A DNA stretch of 64,000 bases from JAKFDI01 sp044508835 (GTDB taxonomy: Bacteria; Pseudomonadota; Gammaproteobacteria; Burkholderiales; Burkholderiaceae_C), in the NCBI GenBank assembly GCA_044508835.1, contig JBIQHD010000012.1:54331-118330 (forward strand). Reading direction: 5' to 3'. This document shows, in pieces, positions 17,479 to 28,847 of this stretch. Position numbers and translations under genes: made by a program. Position 1 is the first letter of the stretch. Each line of letters begins with the position of its first letter. Below the pieces are notes generated by a model. That model was given only the letters and a program-made list of their open reading frames with translations, made no database searches and was not told where the DNA came from.

Positions 17479-17508
17479 AAGGGCTCCATGATTTCATGGG
17501 GCCCTTTT
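17479..17508 (+). terminator. Rho-independent terminator after the PEP-CTERM gene
   Basis: A 13-bp stem (AAGGGCTCCATGA paired with TCATGGGGCCCTT, one G-U pair) with a 2-base apparent loop, ending in TTTT. It separates the PEP-CTERM gene from the kinase cassette that follows. Confidence 0.85.
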
Positions 17509-17608
17509 CACTCGCGCTCTGAGCGGCCTGCGCACCCCATCCAGGGGGGCGCCTGCCATCGCGATCCACTGCATCTCTATACTTTCCGAGTTCAATGAGG
17601 AAACGGCC

Positions 17609-18229
17609 ATGGCAGCCAACGACAACCTGAAGGACTCATCGCAAGTCGAGCTCGCGCGCCGACGCCTTCTTCGTGGCAGCCTGGGTGCCGTGCCGGTCAT
17701 CCTCACCGTCACCAGCCCTTCGGTGATGGCGGGCGGCGGGGGCCATGGAGGCGGCATCTGCACGCCGGCCTCGTCCTTTGCATCGATCAACGCGAGCCGG
17801 CCCGGAAAGACCGCCTCGTGCGGCGGCCGCAAGCCGCACTACTGGAAGCAAGGCAAGAACTGGCCGGCGGCGTGCGTACCCTCGGACGTCAAGGACAAAT
17901 ACGGCCGCTACACCGCCCGGGCCACCAAGTTCCACGACGTCTTCCTGACGCGCAAGGTCTGCGGCGACCGGACGATGCTGGAGGTTCTCCAGACCACCGA
18001 AGGGCAGTTCGAAGTTGCACGCTACGTCGCGGCCGCCCTTCTCAACGCGCAATCGGGCCTGACGCCCAACGACGTGCTCAGCATCGGCACGGTCAAGTCG
18101 GTGTGGACGGCGTACGTCGATCGTGGCTTCTATGAGCCCACGGCCGGAATCCAGTGGTTCGCCACCACCTCCAATCCGCCCGGAACCGGCGGATTGCTCG
18201 CGTGGCTGGAATCCACGATGCCTGCCTGA
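17609..18229 (+). CDS. Exported protein with twin-arginine-type leader, first gene of HprK-type cassette
   Basis: A 206-residue protein of unknown function. The N-terminus carries RRRLLRGSLGAVPVILTV followed by small residues, resembling a Tat signal of a kind seen next to PqqD/HprK-like cassettes. After a Gly/His-rich patch (GGGGHGGG) come four cysteines (in GICTP, TASCGG, PAACVP and RKVCGD), so disulphides or metal binding are possible. ATG 17609 has TGAGG eight bases upstream. A possible -10 (TATACT, 17578-17583) lies ahead with no good -35. It is 3 nt from the PqqD-like gene, so it is probably cotranscribed and could be the substrate or cargo of the cassette. No database family is asserted. 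Confidence 0.7.
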   Translation: MAANDNLKDSSQVELARRRLLRGSLGAVPVILTVTSPSVMAGGGGHGGGICTPASSFASINASRPGKTASCGGRKPHYWKQGKNWPAACVPSDVKDKYGRYTARATKFHDVFLTRKVCGDRTMLEVLQTTEGQFEVARYVAAALLNAQSGLTPNDVLSIGTVKSVWTAYVDRGFYEPTAGIQWFATTSNPPGTGGLLAWLESTMPA

Positions 18230-18232
18230 CGC

Positions 18233-18586
18233 TTGGCCGGCACGCCTGCTCCTCATTCCTCGACGACGCCGGGCGGCGAAGCCGGCTGGGTGGCAGCCGG
18301 CGCGGCCGATCTGGCATTGCGCCAATGGGACGGCGAATGGGTGGCCTATGTCGGCGCCACCGGCAGCACCCATCTGCTCGGCCCCATTGCCGGCAAGGTG
18401 CTCGAGTCGCTGGCCCGGTCCGGCGATCCGCTGACACCGGCCGCCCTCTCGGAGATCGTGTCGCGCGAAGGCAGCGGCACACCGCAGGCCGAGGGGTCGG
18501 AGCTGATCGAGGAGCCCCAGTTGTCAATGCACGAGCTTCTCGAAGAGCTGGAACGCATCGGCTTGGCGACAATGCGGCCGCTGTGA
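18233..18586 (+). CDS. HPr-rel-A system PqqD-family peptide chaperone
   Basis: About 117 residues, matching the small PqqD-like chaperone of HPr-rel-A systems (TIGR04353 type). LRQWDGEWVAYVGATGSTHLL is the typical PqqD strand region, and the C-terminus has an amphipathic helix (ELLEELERIGLATM). PqqD proteins bind leader peptides and present them to modifying enzymes. The start is uncertain: TTG 18233 lies 3 nt after the previous stop with no clear ribosome site, and GTG 18290 is an alternative that fits family length better. The stop overlaps the next start (GTGA). Confidence 0.8.
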   Translation: MAGTPAPHSSTTPGGEAGWVAAGAADLALRQWDGEWVAYVGATGSTHLLGPIAGKVLESLARSGDPLTPAALSEIVSREGSGTPQAEGSELIEEPQLSMHELLEELERIGLATMRPL

Positions 18587-19548
18587 TCGTCCATGACCTT
18601 CCTCCGCGCGACCTCCATCGGCACCTGACGGGCGAGGGGCTGCGGCTACGCACCGGCCCGGTCGTGACGAGCATCCGCTCGTCGCTGGAAGCCGTTCGGC
18701 ACGGCATCGCGCTGCACTATGCCGCTCATCCGGTCGAGCCGGCCGGCTCCTTCGCCGACTTCCACATCAGCGTCGAGCGGCCGCGGACGGTGCGCCGCTG
18801 GCTGCAGCCGCAAGTGGTCTTCCGCTTCGACGGCACCGAGCCATTCGCGCCCCTGCCCGGCGACCAGGGCTTTCCGATGCTGGAGTGGGGCCTGAACTGG
18901 TGCGTGTCGAGCCACTGCCACCAGTACCTCATCATCCACGCCGCGGTGGTGGAGCGCGGCGGCAATGCCCTCATCCTTCCCGCGCCGTCGGGCTCGGGCA
19001 AGAGCACCTTGTGCGCCGGGCTGACGTTTCGCGGGTGGCGCCTGCTTTCCGACGAGCTGGCGTTGATCGACCCGGCATCCGGCCGGATCCTTCCGCTGCC
19101 CCGCCCGATCAGCCTCAAGAACGCCTCGATCGAGGTCATCCGGGCGTTCTCGCCCACGGCCGCATTCGGCCCCGTCGTGACGGAAACGACCAAGGGCAGC
19201 GTCGCGCACGTACGGCCGCCGCCAGAGGGCGTCCGTCGCGCGAACGAGTCCGCCGCGCCGCGCTGGGTCATGATTCCCCGCTACCTCGCGGGCACGCCAC
19301 CCACGTTGACGCCCTTGCCGAAGGCGCGCGCGTTCATGCAGCTGGCGGACAACGCCTTCAACTACAACGTCCACGGCCGGCAGGGCTTCGACCTGCTCGC
19401 CTCGGTGATCGACCGGTGCGACTGCTACGAGTTCGTCTATGGGAACCTCGAAGAGGCGGCGGCCCTGCTCACGGGGCTGACGCAGCCCGGGATCGATGAA
19501 CCCGCCACGGCAGCGGCATCGGCTCCCGCCGGCGCCCCGGTGTCCTGA
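18583..19548 (+). CDS. HprK-related kinase A
   Basis: A 321-residue P-loop kinase of the HPr kinase-related A family. The Walker A loop PAPSGSGKSTLCAG is preceded by HAAVVERGGNALIL, the strand that precedes the P-loop in HprK-type domains. LLSDELALID resembles the Walker B/Asp region. No HPr protein is encoded nearby, so the phosphate acceptor is unknown. GTG 18583 overlaps the PqqD-like stop; the longer frame upstream is not coding. The nucleotidyltransferase start overlaps this stop (TGATG). Confidence 0.87.
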   Translation: MIVHDLPPRDLHRHLTGEGLRLRTGPVVTSIRSSLEAVRHGIALHYAAHPVEPAGSFADFHISVERPRTVRRWLQPQVVFRFDGTEPFAPLPGDQGFPMLEWGLNWCVSSHCHQYLIIHAAVVERGGNALILPAPSGSGKSTLCAGLTFRGWRLLSDELALIDPASGRILPLPRPISLKNASIEVIRAFSPTAAFGPVVTETTKGSVAHVRPPPEGVRRANESAAPRWVMIPRYLAGTPPTLTPLPKARAFMQLADNAFNYNVHGRQGFDLLASVIDRCDCYEFVYGNLEEAAALLTGLTQPGIDEPATAAASAPAGAPVS

Positions 19549-20639
19549 TGGAGTCGCGGTCGCAGGACCTGGTGACGCCGGTGCTGCGTGCGCCCGATTC
19601 CGTGCGGGCGTTCGACGAGGCCCGGTGGGACCGGCTGATCCGGCAGGCGCGGCTCGCCGGACTGCTCGCCCGCACGGCGGAAGCGCTGGAAGCGTCGATG
19701 CGTGGGCTCGATCCCGTGCCGCCGGCGCCTCGCATGCACCTGGCGGCGTCCCAGGCCGTGGCCCGCGCGCAGCATGCGCAGGTCCGGCGCGAGGTGCGCA
19801 TGCTGGCGCAGGCGCTCGCGCCCATCGGCGTCGAACCGGTCTTGCTCAAGGGCTCGGCCTACCTCTTCGCCGGCCTTCCGGCCGCGCGCGGCCGCGTGTT
19901 CTCGGACATCGACATCCTCGTTCCCAAGGCGCGGCTGCCCGAAGTGGAAGCGTGCCTGATGACCCACGGATGGGCCACGACGCACCATTCGCCCTACGAC
20001 CAGAAGTACTACCGCCAGTGGATGCACGAGCTGCCGCCCATGCGGCACATCCTTCGCGACATCATGCTGGACGTGCACCACACCATCCTGCCGCCGACCG
20101 CCCGGCTCAAGCCGGACGCGGCGAAGCTGTTCGCGGCGGCCCGCTCCTTGGAGGGCGAAGGCGTCGGCGTGCTGTCCCCAGCCGACATGGTGCTGCACAG
20201 CATGACCCACCTCTTCCACAACGAGGAGCTGAGCCACGGGCTGCGCGACCTGTCGGACCTCGACCTGCTCCTGCGCGACTTCGGCGCCGCCGCCTCGTTC
20301 TGGCCGGCGCTGGTCGAACGGGCACGGGAACTGGATCTGTCGCGCCCCCTGTACTACGGCCTCCGGCACGTCCGGCAGGCCTTCGGAACACCGGTACCCG
20401 ATTCGACGCTGGCAGCCGTCGATGCCCTCGGGCCGCGATGGCCGGTGAATCGCTGGATGGACGGGCTGCTGCAGCGCGCCTTGCGCCCGCCGCACCCCAC
20501 GGCCGCCGATCCGCTGACTGCACCGGCCCTGTTCCTGCTGTACGTGCGCGCGCACTGGCTGCGCATGCCGCCGCACCTGCTGGTCCGCCATCTCGCGATC
20601 AAGTCGTGGCGCAGGAGCCGCGGCGAGCCGGCGGGCTGA
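19548..20639 (+). CDS. Nucleotidyltransferase-like protein (NTP_transf_5), last gene of the cassette
   Basis: A 363-residue protein of the uncharacterised nucleotidyltransferase family (PF14907 type). LLKGSAYLFAG and VFSDIDILVP supply the GS...DxD pattern of a nucleotidyltransferase active site, with DVHHTI and HLFHNEELSHGLRDLSDLDLLL further on. Members often accompany HprK-like and PqqD-like genes. It likely transfers a nucleotide or sugar-nucleotide-linked group, but its acceptor is unknown. The ATG overlaps the kinase stop. It is convergent with prsT and separated by 40 nt that form a GC-rich hairpin without a T-tract. Confidence 0.82.
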   Translation: MESRSQDLVTPVLRAPDSVRAFDEARWDRLIRQARLAGLLARTAEALEASMRGLDPVPPAPRMHLAASQAVARAQHAQVRREVRMLAQALAPIGVEPVLLKGSAYLFAGLPAARGRVFSDIDILVPKARLPEVEACLMTHGWATTHHSPYDQKYYRQWMHELPPMRHILRDIMLDVHHTILPPTARLKPDAAKLFAAARSLEGEGVGVLSPADMVLHSMTHLFHNEELSHGLRDLSDLDLLLRDFGAAASFWPALVERARELDLSRPLYYGLRHVRQAFGTPVPDSTLAAVDALGPRWPVNRWMDGLLQRALRPPHPTAADPLTAPALFLLYVRAHWLRMPPHLLVRHLAIKSWRRSRGEPAG

Positions 20640-20679
20640 CGACGGGGCATCGCGGCCCCGCCGGGGCCTCCACGCGCCG

Positions 20680-23444
20680 CTACAGGGACTTCATCAGCCG
20701 GGCCACTTCCGCCTGGTTCTTGAACTTGTCGCCCAGCGCGGCGAGCTGGTCGAGCTCGGTGCGTGCCTTCCCGCCCTGCCCGGCCTGCACGTAGAGCTTC
20801 GCGAGGCGCAGCCGGAAGTCCGGCACCTCGGGCGCCAGATCGACCACCTTGCGCTGCACCTCGAGCGCCTTCGGCAACTGGCCTTCCAGCGCCAGCGCAC
20901 CGGCCAGGGTATCCATCAGCGCGGGCTGGTCGGGCCGCAGCCGGTTGGCCTTCTCGGCATGCGCCAGCGCGCCGGGCCGGTTCTGCGCCGTGATGGCCCA
21001 CGCGAGGTTGTTGAGCGCGAGCACGTTCTCCGGCTGCAGCTGCAGCAGGCGGGTGTACTGGCGTTCGGCATCGCCGTAGGCGCGCTCGGCCAGCGCGCCT
21101 TCGCCGAGATAGGCGATGAACGCCACGTCCTTCGGGTGGTCGCGCAGCCAGGTGCGCGACCACTGGTCGGCCTCGCCGCGCTTGCCGCCCAGCACGAGCG
21201 AGTTGTGCAGCTTCATCGCCATCGTGCTCGCGTCCGGCGCGACCTGGATCCCGGCGCGATAGGCCTTCACCGCGGCATCCCACTTCTTGCCGGCCACGTG
21301 CGCGTCGCCCTCCAGCAGGAAGCCGACGTCCTCCTTCGGCCGCTGGCGCTGGATGGTCTTCGCCACGGCCAGGGCGTCGTCGGCGCGGCCCTGGGCCAGC
21401 TGCACGGCCATCAGGTTGCGCTGCGCGGGCAGCAGGTTCGGGGTGATCGCGAGCGCCCGCTGCAGGCTCTGCTCGGCCGAGCGGAAATCCTTCGTCGACG
21501 CATAGACGTCCGCGAGCCGAAGATGCGGGGTCGGCGACTTCGGCTCCAGGCCCTGCAGCTTGCTGAAGGTGGCGATGGCCTGGTTGGCGCTGCCGCTGGC
21601 GGCCTGCGCCCGTCCGAGCGCGTCCAGGAGCGTCACATCCGAAGGCAGCCGGGCCACCGCGTCCTGGGCCGCCACCAGCGCCGGCTCGGTCTTCCCGGCG
21701 GCCAAGTGCAGGTCGATGAGCTGCAGCCGCGGCGCCGCGACGGTGGGATTGAGATTCACCGCCTTCGACAGCAGCCCGGCCACTTCCTCGTGGCTGGCGC
21801 CGTTGCGCTTGCGCAGGTTGGCCACGGCGAGCAGCGCCTGCAGGTTCGCGGGCTGCTGCGCCAGCAGCGCATCGAACCGCTTCTCGGCATCCTGCGGCTT
21901 CCGCTCCGCGAGATCGAGCGCGGCCAGGCTCGCGACGGCGGGGAAGTACAGCGGGTCGAGCTTGATCGCACGCTCGTAGCTGGCGCGCGCCGCGTCGGCC
22001 TTGCCGAGCCCGACGAGGCAGGTGCCGCGCAACTGCTCGGTCATCGCCTGCCCGGGATTCTTGCGCTCCAGGCCGTCGACGGCCTTCAGCGCGCTGGCGA
22101 AATCCTTGCGCCGCAGATGGGCGCTCACCAGCGCGAGATCGGCCGTCGTGCCGGCGTCGGCCGAGGCGATGCGCTGGAGCTCGCCGAAGGCGGCTTCGGT
22201 CTCGCCGCGCGACAGGCGCGTGAGCGCCAGGGCCGTGCCGGCCTTCGGGTCGTCGGGATTGAGCTTCGCGGCCCGGGCGAAGAGCGCTTCGGCCGTGGCC
22301 GCATCGCCGGCCTGCAGGTGCGTCTGCGCGGCCAGCGACAGCGCCGCCGCATCGGGAGAATCGCCCGAGAGCAGCGGCTGCAGCACCTCCAGCACCTTTT
22401 CCGACTGGCCGGTGCGCGCGTAGATCTGCGCCAGCAGCAGCCTCGTGCGATGGTGGCCGGGCACCGCCGTCAGCACCTTCTGGAGGTGCGTCTCGGCCTG
22501 CGCCAGCCCGCCCTTCCGGTACTCGACCGCACCGGCGAGGTACAGCAGGTTCCGGTCGTCCGGCGCCGTCTTCAGCAGCTGCGCCGTGATGTCGCCCGCC
22601 GTCTTGTAGTCGGCCTTCTCGAACGCCATGAGCGCCTCGAAATAGCGCGTCGCCGGATGATTGGGCAGGCGCTTCTTCAGCGCCTCCACCTGCGCGGCGG
22701 CCGCGTCGAGGTCCTTGCGCGCGAGGAGGATCGTGACGATGCCCGAGTGCGCCGCCACCACGTCGCTGCGCACGGCGAGCACCTTGCGGTAGGCCTCGAG
22801 CGCGCCGTCCTGGTCGCCCTTGCCGTGCAGCAGGATGTCGGCCTGGAGTTCGCGCGCCTCGACGTCGTCCGGCGTGCGCGCCAGCACCTGGGCGAGGACG
22901 GCGAGCGCCGGGTCGAACTGCCGGTCGCCGGCCTGGGTGCGCGCCTGCAGCACCAGTGCGGGGCCGAAGTCGGGCACGGCGTCCAGCGCCGCCTGCAATG
23001 CGGCCCGGCTCGCCTCGCGGTTGCCCAGCCGCGCGAAAGCGGTGGCCACCGAGGTCTTGAGGTCGGCCTGCGCCGCCGCGTCGGCGAGGTCGGCGGTCGC
23101 GACGTCCTCCGCGGTGATGGCCTTGAGCTCGCCCTGGCGGAGCCACGCGCGCGCCAGCGGCGGCAGCACGTCGACGTCCGGCTGCTTCAGCTCGCGCGCC
23201 TTCTGCAGCTCGACCGCCGCGGCCACGCTGTCGCCGCTGTCGAGCAGCGCCCGGCCGAGGAGGAAGCGCGCCTCGGCCGAATTCGGCTTCTGCTGCAGGG
23301 CGTTCTTGAGCTGGATGATCGCCGTCTGCGTCTCATGCTGCGCCAGCGCGCTGCGCGCGGACGCGACGAGCTTGTCGGGATCGTCCGCGCAGGCGCCCAG
23401 CAGCGCACCGGCCAGGAGGCACGCCGCGATCGAGATCGACTTGT

Positions 23445-23448
<4 letters not shown>
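20680..23448 (-). CDS. prsT: XrtA-system TPR lipoprotein PrsT
   Basis: A 922-residue protein built from about 20 or more tetratricopeptide repeats. An N-terminal lipoprotein signal ends in the lipobox LGAC (Cys20). Repeats such as ARFLLGRALLDSGDSVAAAVEL recur throughout. This matches the PrsT family (TIGR02917) and length. It probably scaffolds the export or assembly machinery at the outer membrane. The start is GTG 23448, preceded by AAGGAG at six bases, overlapping the prsR stop (GTGA). It is the last gene of epsB-prsK-prsR-prsT. Confidence 0.94.
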
Positions 23449-24832
<1,384 letters not shown>

Positions 24833-24836
<4 letters not shown>

Positions 24837-26944
24837 TTCGCGGTCGAGGTTTCGAGCTCGGCGGCTTGCCGGGATTCGAACAAGGGCAGGCGGAGCGTGA
24901 TCACGGTGCCGCGGCCGGCCTCGCTGTCCACGGCGATGCGGCCACCCAGTTCGCGAACGTACTGGTCGCTCTCGTAGGCGCCGATGCCCATGCCGCTCTG
25001 CTTCGTGGTGTGGAACGGCTTGAACAGCCGCGTCTGCACGAATTCGGCCGTCATGCCGTGGCCGGTGTCGCCGACGACCACCTTCACCATGGCGCCGTCG
25101 CGCTCGGCCGACAGCCACACGCGCCCGGGCTCCGGGGTCGCGTCGAAGGCGTTCTGCACGAGGTGGCCGAGGACGCGGGCGATGCGGTCGTCGTGTGCGG
25201 CCACGACGACGCCCTCGCCCATCTGCAGCTCGAGCGAACGCCCGCGGGCGAGCGAGAGCGCCTGCAGGCGCTGCGCCACCGGGGCGAGATCGACCCGGTG
25301 CAGCACGCCCACCGGGGTTTCGCCTTCCCGCAACTGAAGAATCAGCTGGCGCATCTTTTCCAACGAGTTCTCCACGGTGGTCAGCATGTCCTGGCGGAAC
25401 TCGGGATTGTCCTGCAGGCGTCTGGCGTTCTGCATCATGAGCGACAGCTGCGTGACGATGTTCTTCAGGTCATGCACCACGAAAGCCGACATCTTGTTGA
25501 AGGCGTCGAACTTGCGCGTTTCGAGCAGCGTCTCGGCGGCGCTCATCTGCGCGAGATAGCTCGCGGCCTGCCGGCTCGCGGTCTTGAGCAGGTCGCGCAC
25601 CTCCCAGTTCAGCTCCGTGGGCACGTGCGGGCGCGCCAGCACCACGAAGCCGATCAGCTGGCCGAGCATGATGAGCGGCACCACCACCCAGGCCTGCTTC
25701 GATTCGAGCAGCCACGGCGGCACCGCCACGCCGTCGTAGCGCTCGGGATGCCGGCGGTACTCGTCGAGGTCGACGATCCATTCCTTCGCCAGCAGGAAGC
25801 TCGAGAACCGCGAGGCCACGGGCTCGCGGTCCGGCAGGCTGGGGAAGTTCCAGGTCGCGGTCTGCACGGCCTCCGTGCTGCCGGGCGCGGCCGACCACAG
25901 CGCGCCGGCCGGGCTGGGCAGCATCTCGGCCAGCCCGCGCACGACCAGGCCGCCCATCTCGCGCGGCGAGCTGTTGCCCGACAGCCTGGCGGTGAAGCGC
26001 AGCCATTCGGTGCGGTAGTCGTAGCGGTAGCTGAAGAAGTTCTTGCCGACGAACACCCGCACCCGGGCACGCGCCGCGCCGGAGAACACCAGCACCGCCA
26101 GCACGACGAGCGCCACGCACACCAGGCCGAGCTGCAGCGCGGTGCCCCATTCGCCGCCGAAGTCGCGCACGTAGTAGCCGACTCCGGCGATGAACAGCAG
26201 GTACAGCCCGGTCAGCAGCAGCGTCGCGGTGTGGAAGGCGGCGCTGTGCGAGACCTGCAGCTGCGCCACCCACGGCCCGTGCCGCTTGGACGCGACGAAC
26301 AGCAGCGGAGCGGCCAGCGCATGCACGGCGCCCCGCACCGCCATCGACGCGGGGTCGAACGCGCCGGTCAGGATGGCCAGCGAGTAGAGGTAGACGTCGT
26401 ACAGGAACACGCAGGCGACCGCCAGCGACAGCGGCTTGGCGTGCCAGCGGAGATCGTCCGGCACGTTGCGGAACAGCTGCTCCAGCAGCACCAGGCCGCA
26501 CACCGGCAGCGACAGCAGCCCGAAGAGCCGCCATCGGGCGATCGACTCGCCGAGCGGGACGAACCCGGCCAGCAGCGAGACGGCGCCGACCAGGAGCACG
26601 ATGGCCGCCGCCGCGCGCAGGCGCCCCCGTGCGGCACGGTTCGCGGGCCCGGACGGCGCGGGGATGAGCGCCAGCAGCAGCCAGAACCACAGGGCATAGC
26701 GCACCAGGTCGGCGGCGGCATGGACGGCGGCCGTGGCGAACGACGGCGAGGCGTGGAGCGCGACACCCGTGAGGCCCCAGGCCGCCGAGGCCGCCGCGGC
26801 TGCGGCGAAGACGCGCTGCGGCCCGGCGAACGGACGCGCCCCGGCCACCGCGCGCGCGGCCGAGAAGGCCAGCATGCCGTACAGCAGCGCCGCCAGCGCG
26901 AGGCCGAGTACTGCCGGATTCAAGGGAGAGGCTTCAGGAACCAC
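24833..26944 (-). CDS. prsK: Sensor histidine kinase PrsK
   Basis: A 703-residue membrane histidine kinase of the XrtA/PEP-CTERM PrsK family. About seven or eight membrane helices occupy roughly residues 10-300, followed by a GAF-like domain and the kinase core. The H-box is FVVHDLKN, and GTGHGMTAEFVQTRLFKPFH and SGMGIGAYE are the N/G-box region. The GTG at 26944 was taken as start but has no clear ribosome site. Its signal is not known. It is coupled to prsR by a four-base overlap. Confidence 0.94.
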
Positions 26945-26995
26945 ACGCGTGGATTCTGCAGGCTGGCGCCCGCGGCGCCGGCCGGCAGCGGCGGC

Positions 26996-28387
26996 TCAAT
27001 GCGCGCCCTTCCCGGTCAGGACCACGGCCACGGTCTCGAACAGGATCAGCATGTCGAGGAAGAGCGTGTGGTTCTTGACGTAGTACAGGTCGTACTGCAG
27101 CTTCTGCTGCGAGTCCTCGACGGTGGAGCCGTAGTGGTAGCGCACCTGCGCCCAGCCGGTGAGGCCGGGCTTCACGCTGTGGCGCACGGCGTAGTAGGGA
27201 ATGTCCTTGACGAGCTGGTCGACGAAGAACGGCCGCTCCGGACGCGGGCCGACCAGGCTCATCTCGCCCTTGAGCACGTTGAACAGCTGCGGGAGTTCGT
27301 CGATGCGCAGCTTGCGGATCACGCGCCCGACGCGGGTGATGCGGTCGTCGCCCGCCTGCGCCCAGCGCGGCTTGCCGTCGACCTCGGCATCGGAGCGCAT
27401 GCTGCGGAACTTGACGACGCGGAACGTCCTGCCGTTGAAGCCCACCCGCTCCTGCGAATAGAACACCGGCCCCTTGCTCTCGAGCGACACGAGCAGCATC
27501 GTCAGCAGCATGATCGGGAACGAGACGACCAGCAGGATCAGCGCCGACACGATGTCGAACGCACGCTTGACGGCCGTGCGCACCATGCCCTGGTTGAAGC
27601 CGTCGCCGAAGATCAGCCAGCCGGCATTGACATAGTCGAGCCGGATCTGGCCGAGCGTCTTCTCGAAATGCGTGGCCAGGTCGCACACCGTGACGCCCTG
27701 GATCTTGCAGTCGAGCAGTTCGCGCATCGGCATGCTGCCGCCGCGGCGCTCGGTCAGCGCGACGACGACCTCGTTCACCTGCGATTGCCGGGCAGCCTCC
27801 GCCAGCGACAGGTGTTCGCCGAACACCTGGGATTCGGGCACGACGATCTGTGTTTCGTTGGGGCTGCGCAGGTAGCCGACGACCTCCACCCACGGGTCGG
27901 AGGCGCGCAGGGTCTTGCTCACGGCCTGGGCCGCGGGGCCGGTGCCGAGGATCAGCACGCGCGAGCGCGGACGGCTCGTGGAGGCCGAATGCGCGGCGTA
28001 CACGCGATGCACGATGACGCCGGCCACGCCCAGCATGGCAGCCAGCGTCATGGCCCCGTTGCCGGACTCGTCGCTGGGCAGCATGCGCGAGATCGCGTAG
28101 GCCAGCGGGAGCGCGAACATCGACGCGAGCGCGGCGCGCGCGCAGCTCTGGCTCAGGCTGCGGTGCAGGGCCGGACGGTAGAAGCCGGAGGCGGTGTTGA
28201 TGACGAAGACGAAGGCCGCCAGCGACAGGCCGTGCGTGGCCGACAGCGACATGAGCGACGACGGCTCCTTGGCGCCTTCGAGGAACATGGCGAAGACGCC
28301 GGTCATCAAGGCCACGATCAGTCCGAAATCCAGGATCACCTGGGCCAGCACCCGACGATTCAGATAGTGATTGAACAGGCGAATCAC
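26996..28387 (-). CDS. epsB: XrtA-associated undecaprenyl-phosphate sugar transferase (EpsB-type)
   Basis: A 463-residue polyisoprenyl-phosphate hexose-1-phosphotransferase that primes repeat-unit synthesis. Four N-terminal membrane helices, a CoA-binding-like domain (VLILGTGPAAQAV), a further hydrophobic segment, then the catalytic domain with KRAFDIV, FYSQERVGFNG, FRVVKFRSM and LRIDELPQLFNVLKGEMSLV (closely conserved in WbaP/WcaJ-type enzymes). GTG 28387 is chosen because AGGGAG sits six bases upstream; a start at 28453 is only an open-frame extension. It is the first gene of the epsB-prsKRT operon. Confidence 0.94.
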   Translation of the reverse strand: MIRLFNHYLNRRVLAQVILDFGLIVALMTGVFAMFLEGAKEPSSLMSLSATHGLSLAAFVFVINTASGFYRPALHRSLSQSCARAALASMFALPLAYAISRMLPSDESGNGAMTLAAMLGVAGVIVHRVYAAHSASTSRPRSRVLILGTGPAAQAVSKTLRASDPWVEVVGYLRSPNETQIVVPESQVFGEHLSLAEAARQSQVNEVVVALTERRGGSMPMRELLDCKIQGVTVCDLATHFEKTLGQIRLDYVNAGWLIFGDGFNQGMVRTAVKRAFDIVSALILLVVSFPIMLLTMLLVSLESKGPVFYSQERVGFNGRTFRVVKFRSMRSDAEVDGKPRWAQAGDDRITRVGRVIRKLRIDELPQLFNVLKGEMSLVGPRPERPFFVDQLVKDIPYYAVRHSVKPGLTGWAQVRYHYGSTVEDSQQKLQYDLYYVKNHTLFLDMLILFETVAVVLTGKGAH

Positions 28388-28847
28388 TTCATACTCCCTG
28401 ACAGTTCTCGAGCCAGCCCCAACGGCAGGCGATGGGCTTGTCGACCGGTCCACGGGTCAGCAGATCGTCTGGAGGACGGCGCTCTGATCACCACGCGACG
28501 CACGGTTTTCAGCGACGTCTTCGGCTCATGCGAGACGGTTTGTAGCAGTGTGCAACCGTGACTCCCAGCCCCAATTCGGGGGTTTGTCACCCAGGGTGGA
28601 TGCGGCTGTGACATGGGTCCCGCTTTTCATGCGAACGGGTCGGCGGCACGATGCACGGCGCCTCCGGAGGGCGGCGGCGAAAGCGCAACAACCGGTTACC
28701 CGCCGTCATCGCGCTTCGTGACGTGGTCGACACCTGGCGTTCGGAGAACTCCTGCACACTTTCCCCGCGGTCCGTTCCAACTTCCCCGAGAATCGGCCGG
28801 TGGACACAGGGGGCAGGTCCACGGCTCAACGAACGATCAGGAACACC
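28388..28847. other. Divergent regulatory region between epsB and the FeeM-type gene
   Basis: 460 nt with no convincing gene. It holds the sigma-54-like element on the minus strand at 28551-28567, a palindrome GGAGAACTCC at 28744-28753, and GC-rich sequence. The minus-strand open frame across it has no ribosome site. The GTG at 28800 is an alternative start for the FeeM-type gene. Confidence 0.5.
28551..28567 (-). promoter_or_regulatory. Possible sigma-54 promoter of epsB-prsKRT
   Basis: On the minus strand TGGGAGTCACGGTTGCA has GG and GC 12 bases apart and a perfect TTGCA at -12, but a poor -24 flank. It points towards epsB and lies 164 nt ahead of its GTG. It would suggest autoregulation by PrsR. 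Confidence 0.4.

Noticed and set aside
20640..20679. GC-rich hairpin between the nucleotidyltransferase gene and prsT as a terminator
   Set aside because: Short, no T-tract on either strand; not supported as a distinct terminator.
24866..28561. 1231-codon open frame on the plus strand across prsR, prsK and epsB
   Set aside because: It lies antisense to three clear genes, is His/Arg/Gln-rich as expected of a GC-rich shadow frame, and has no domains or ribosome site.
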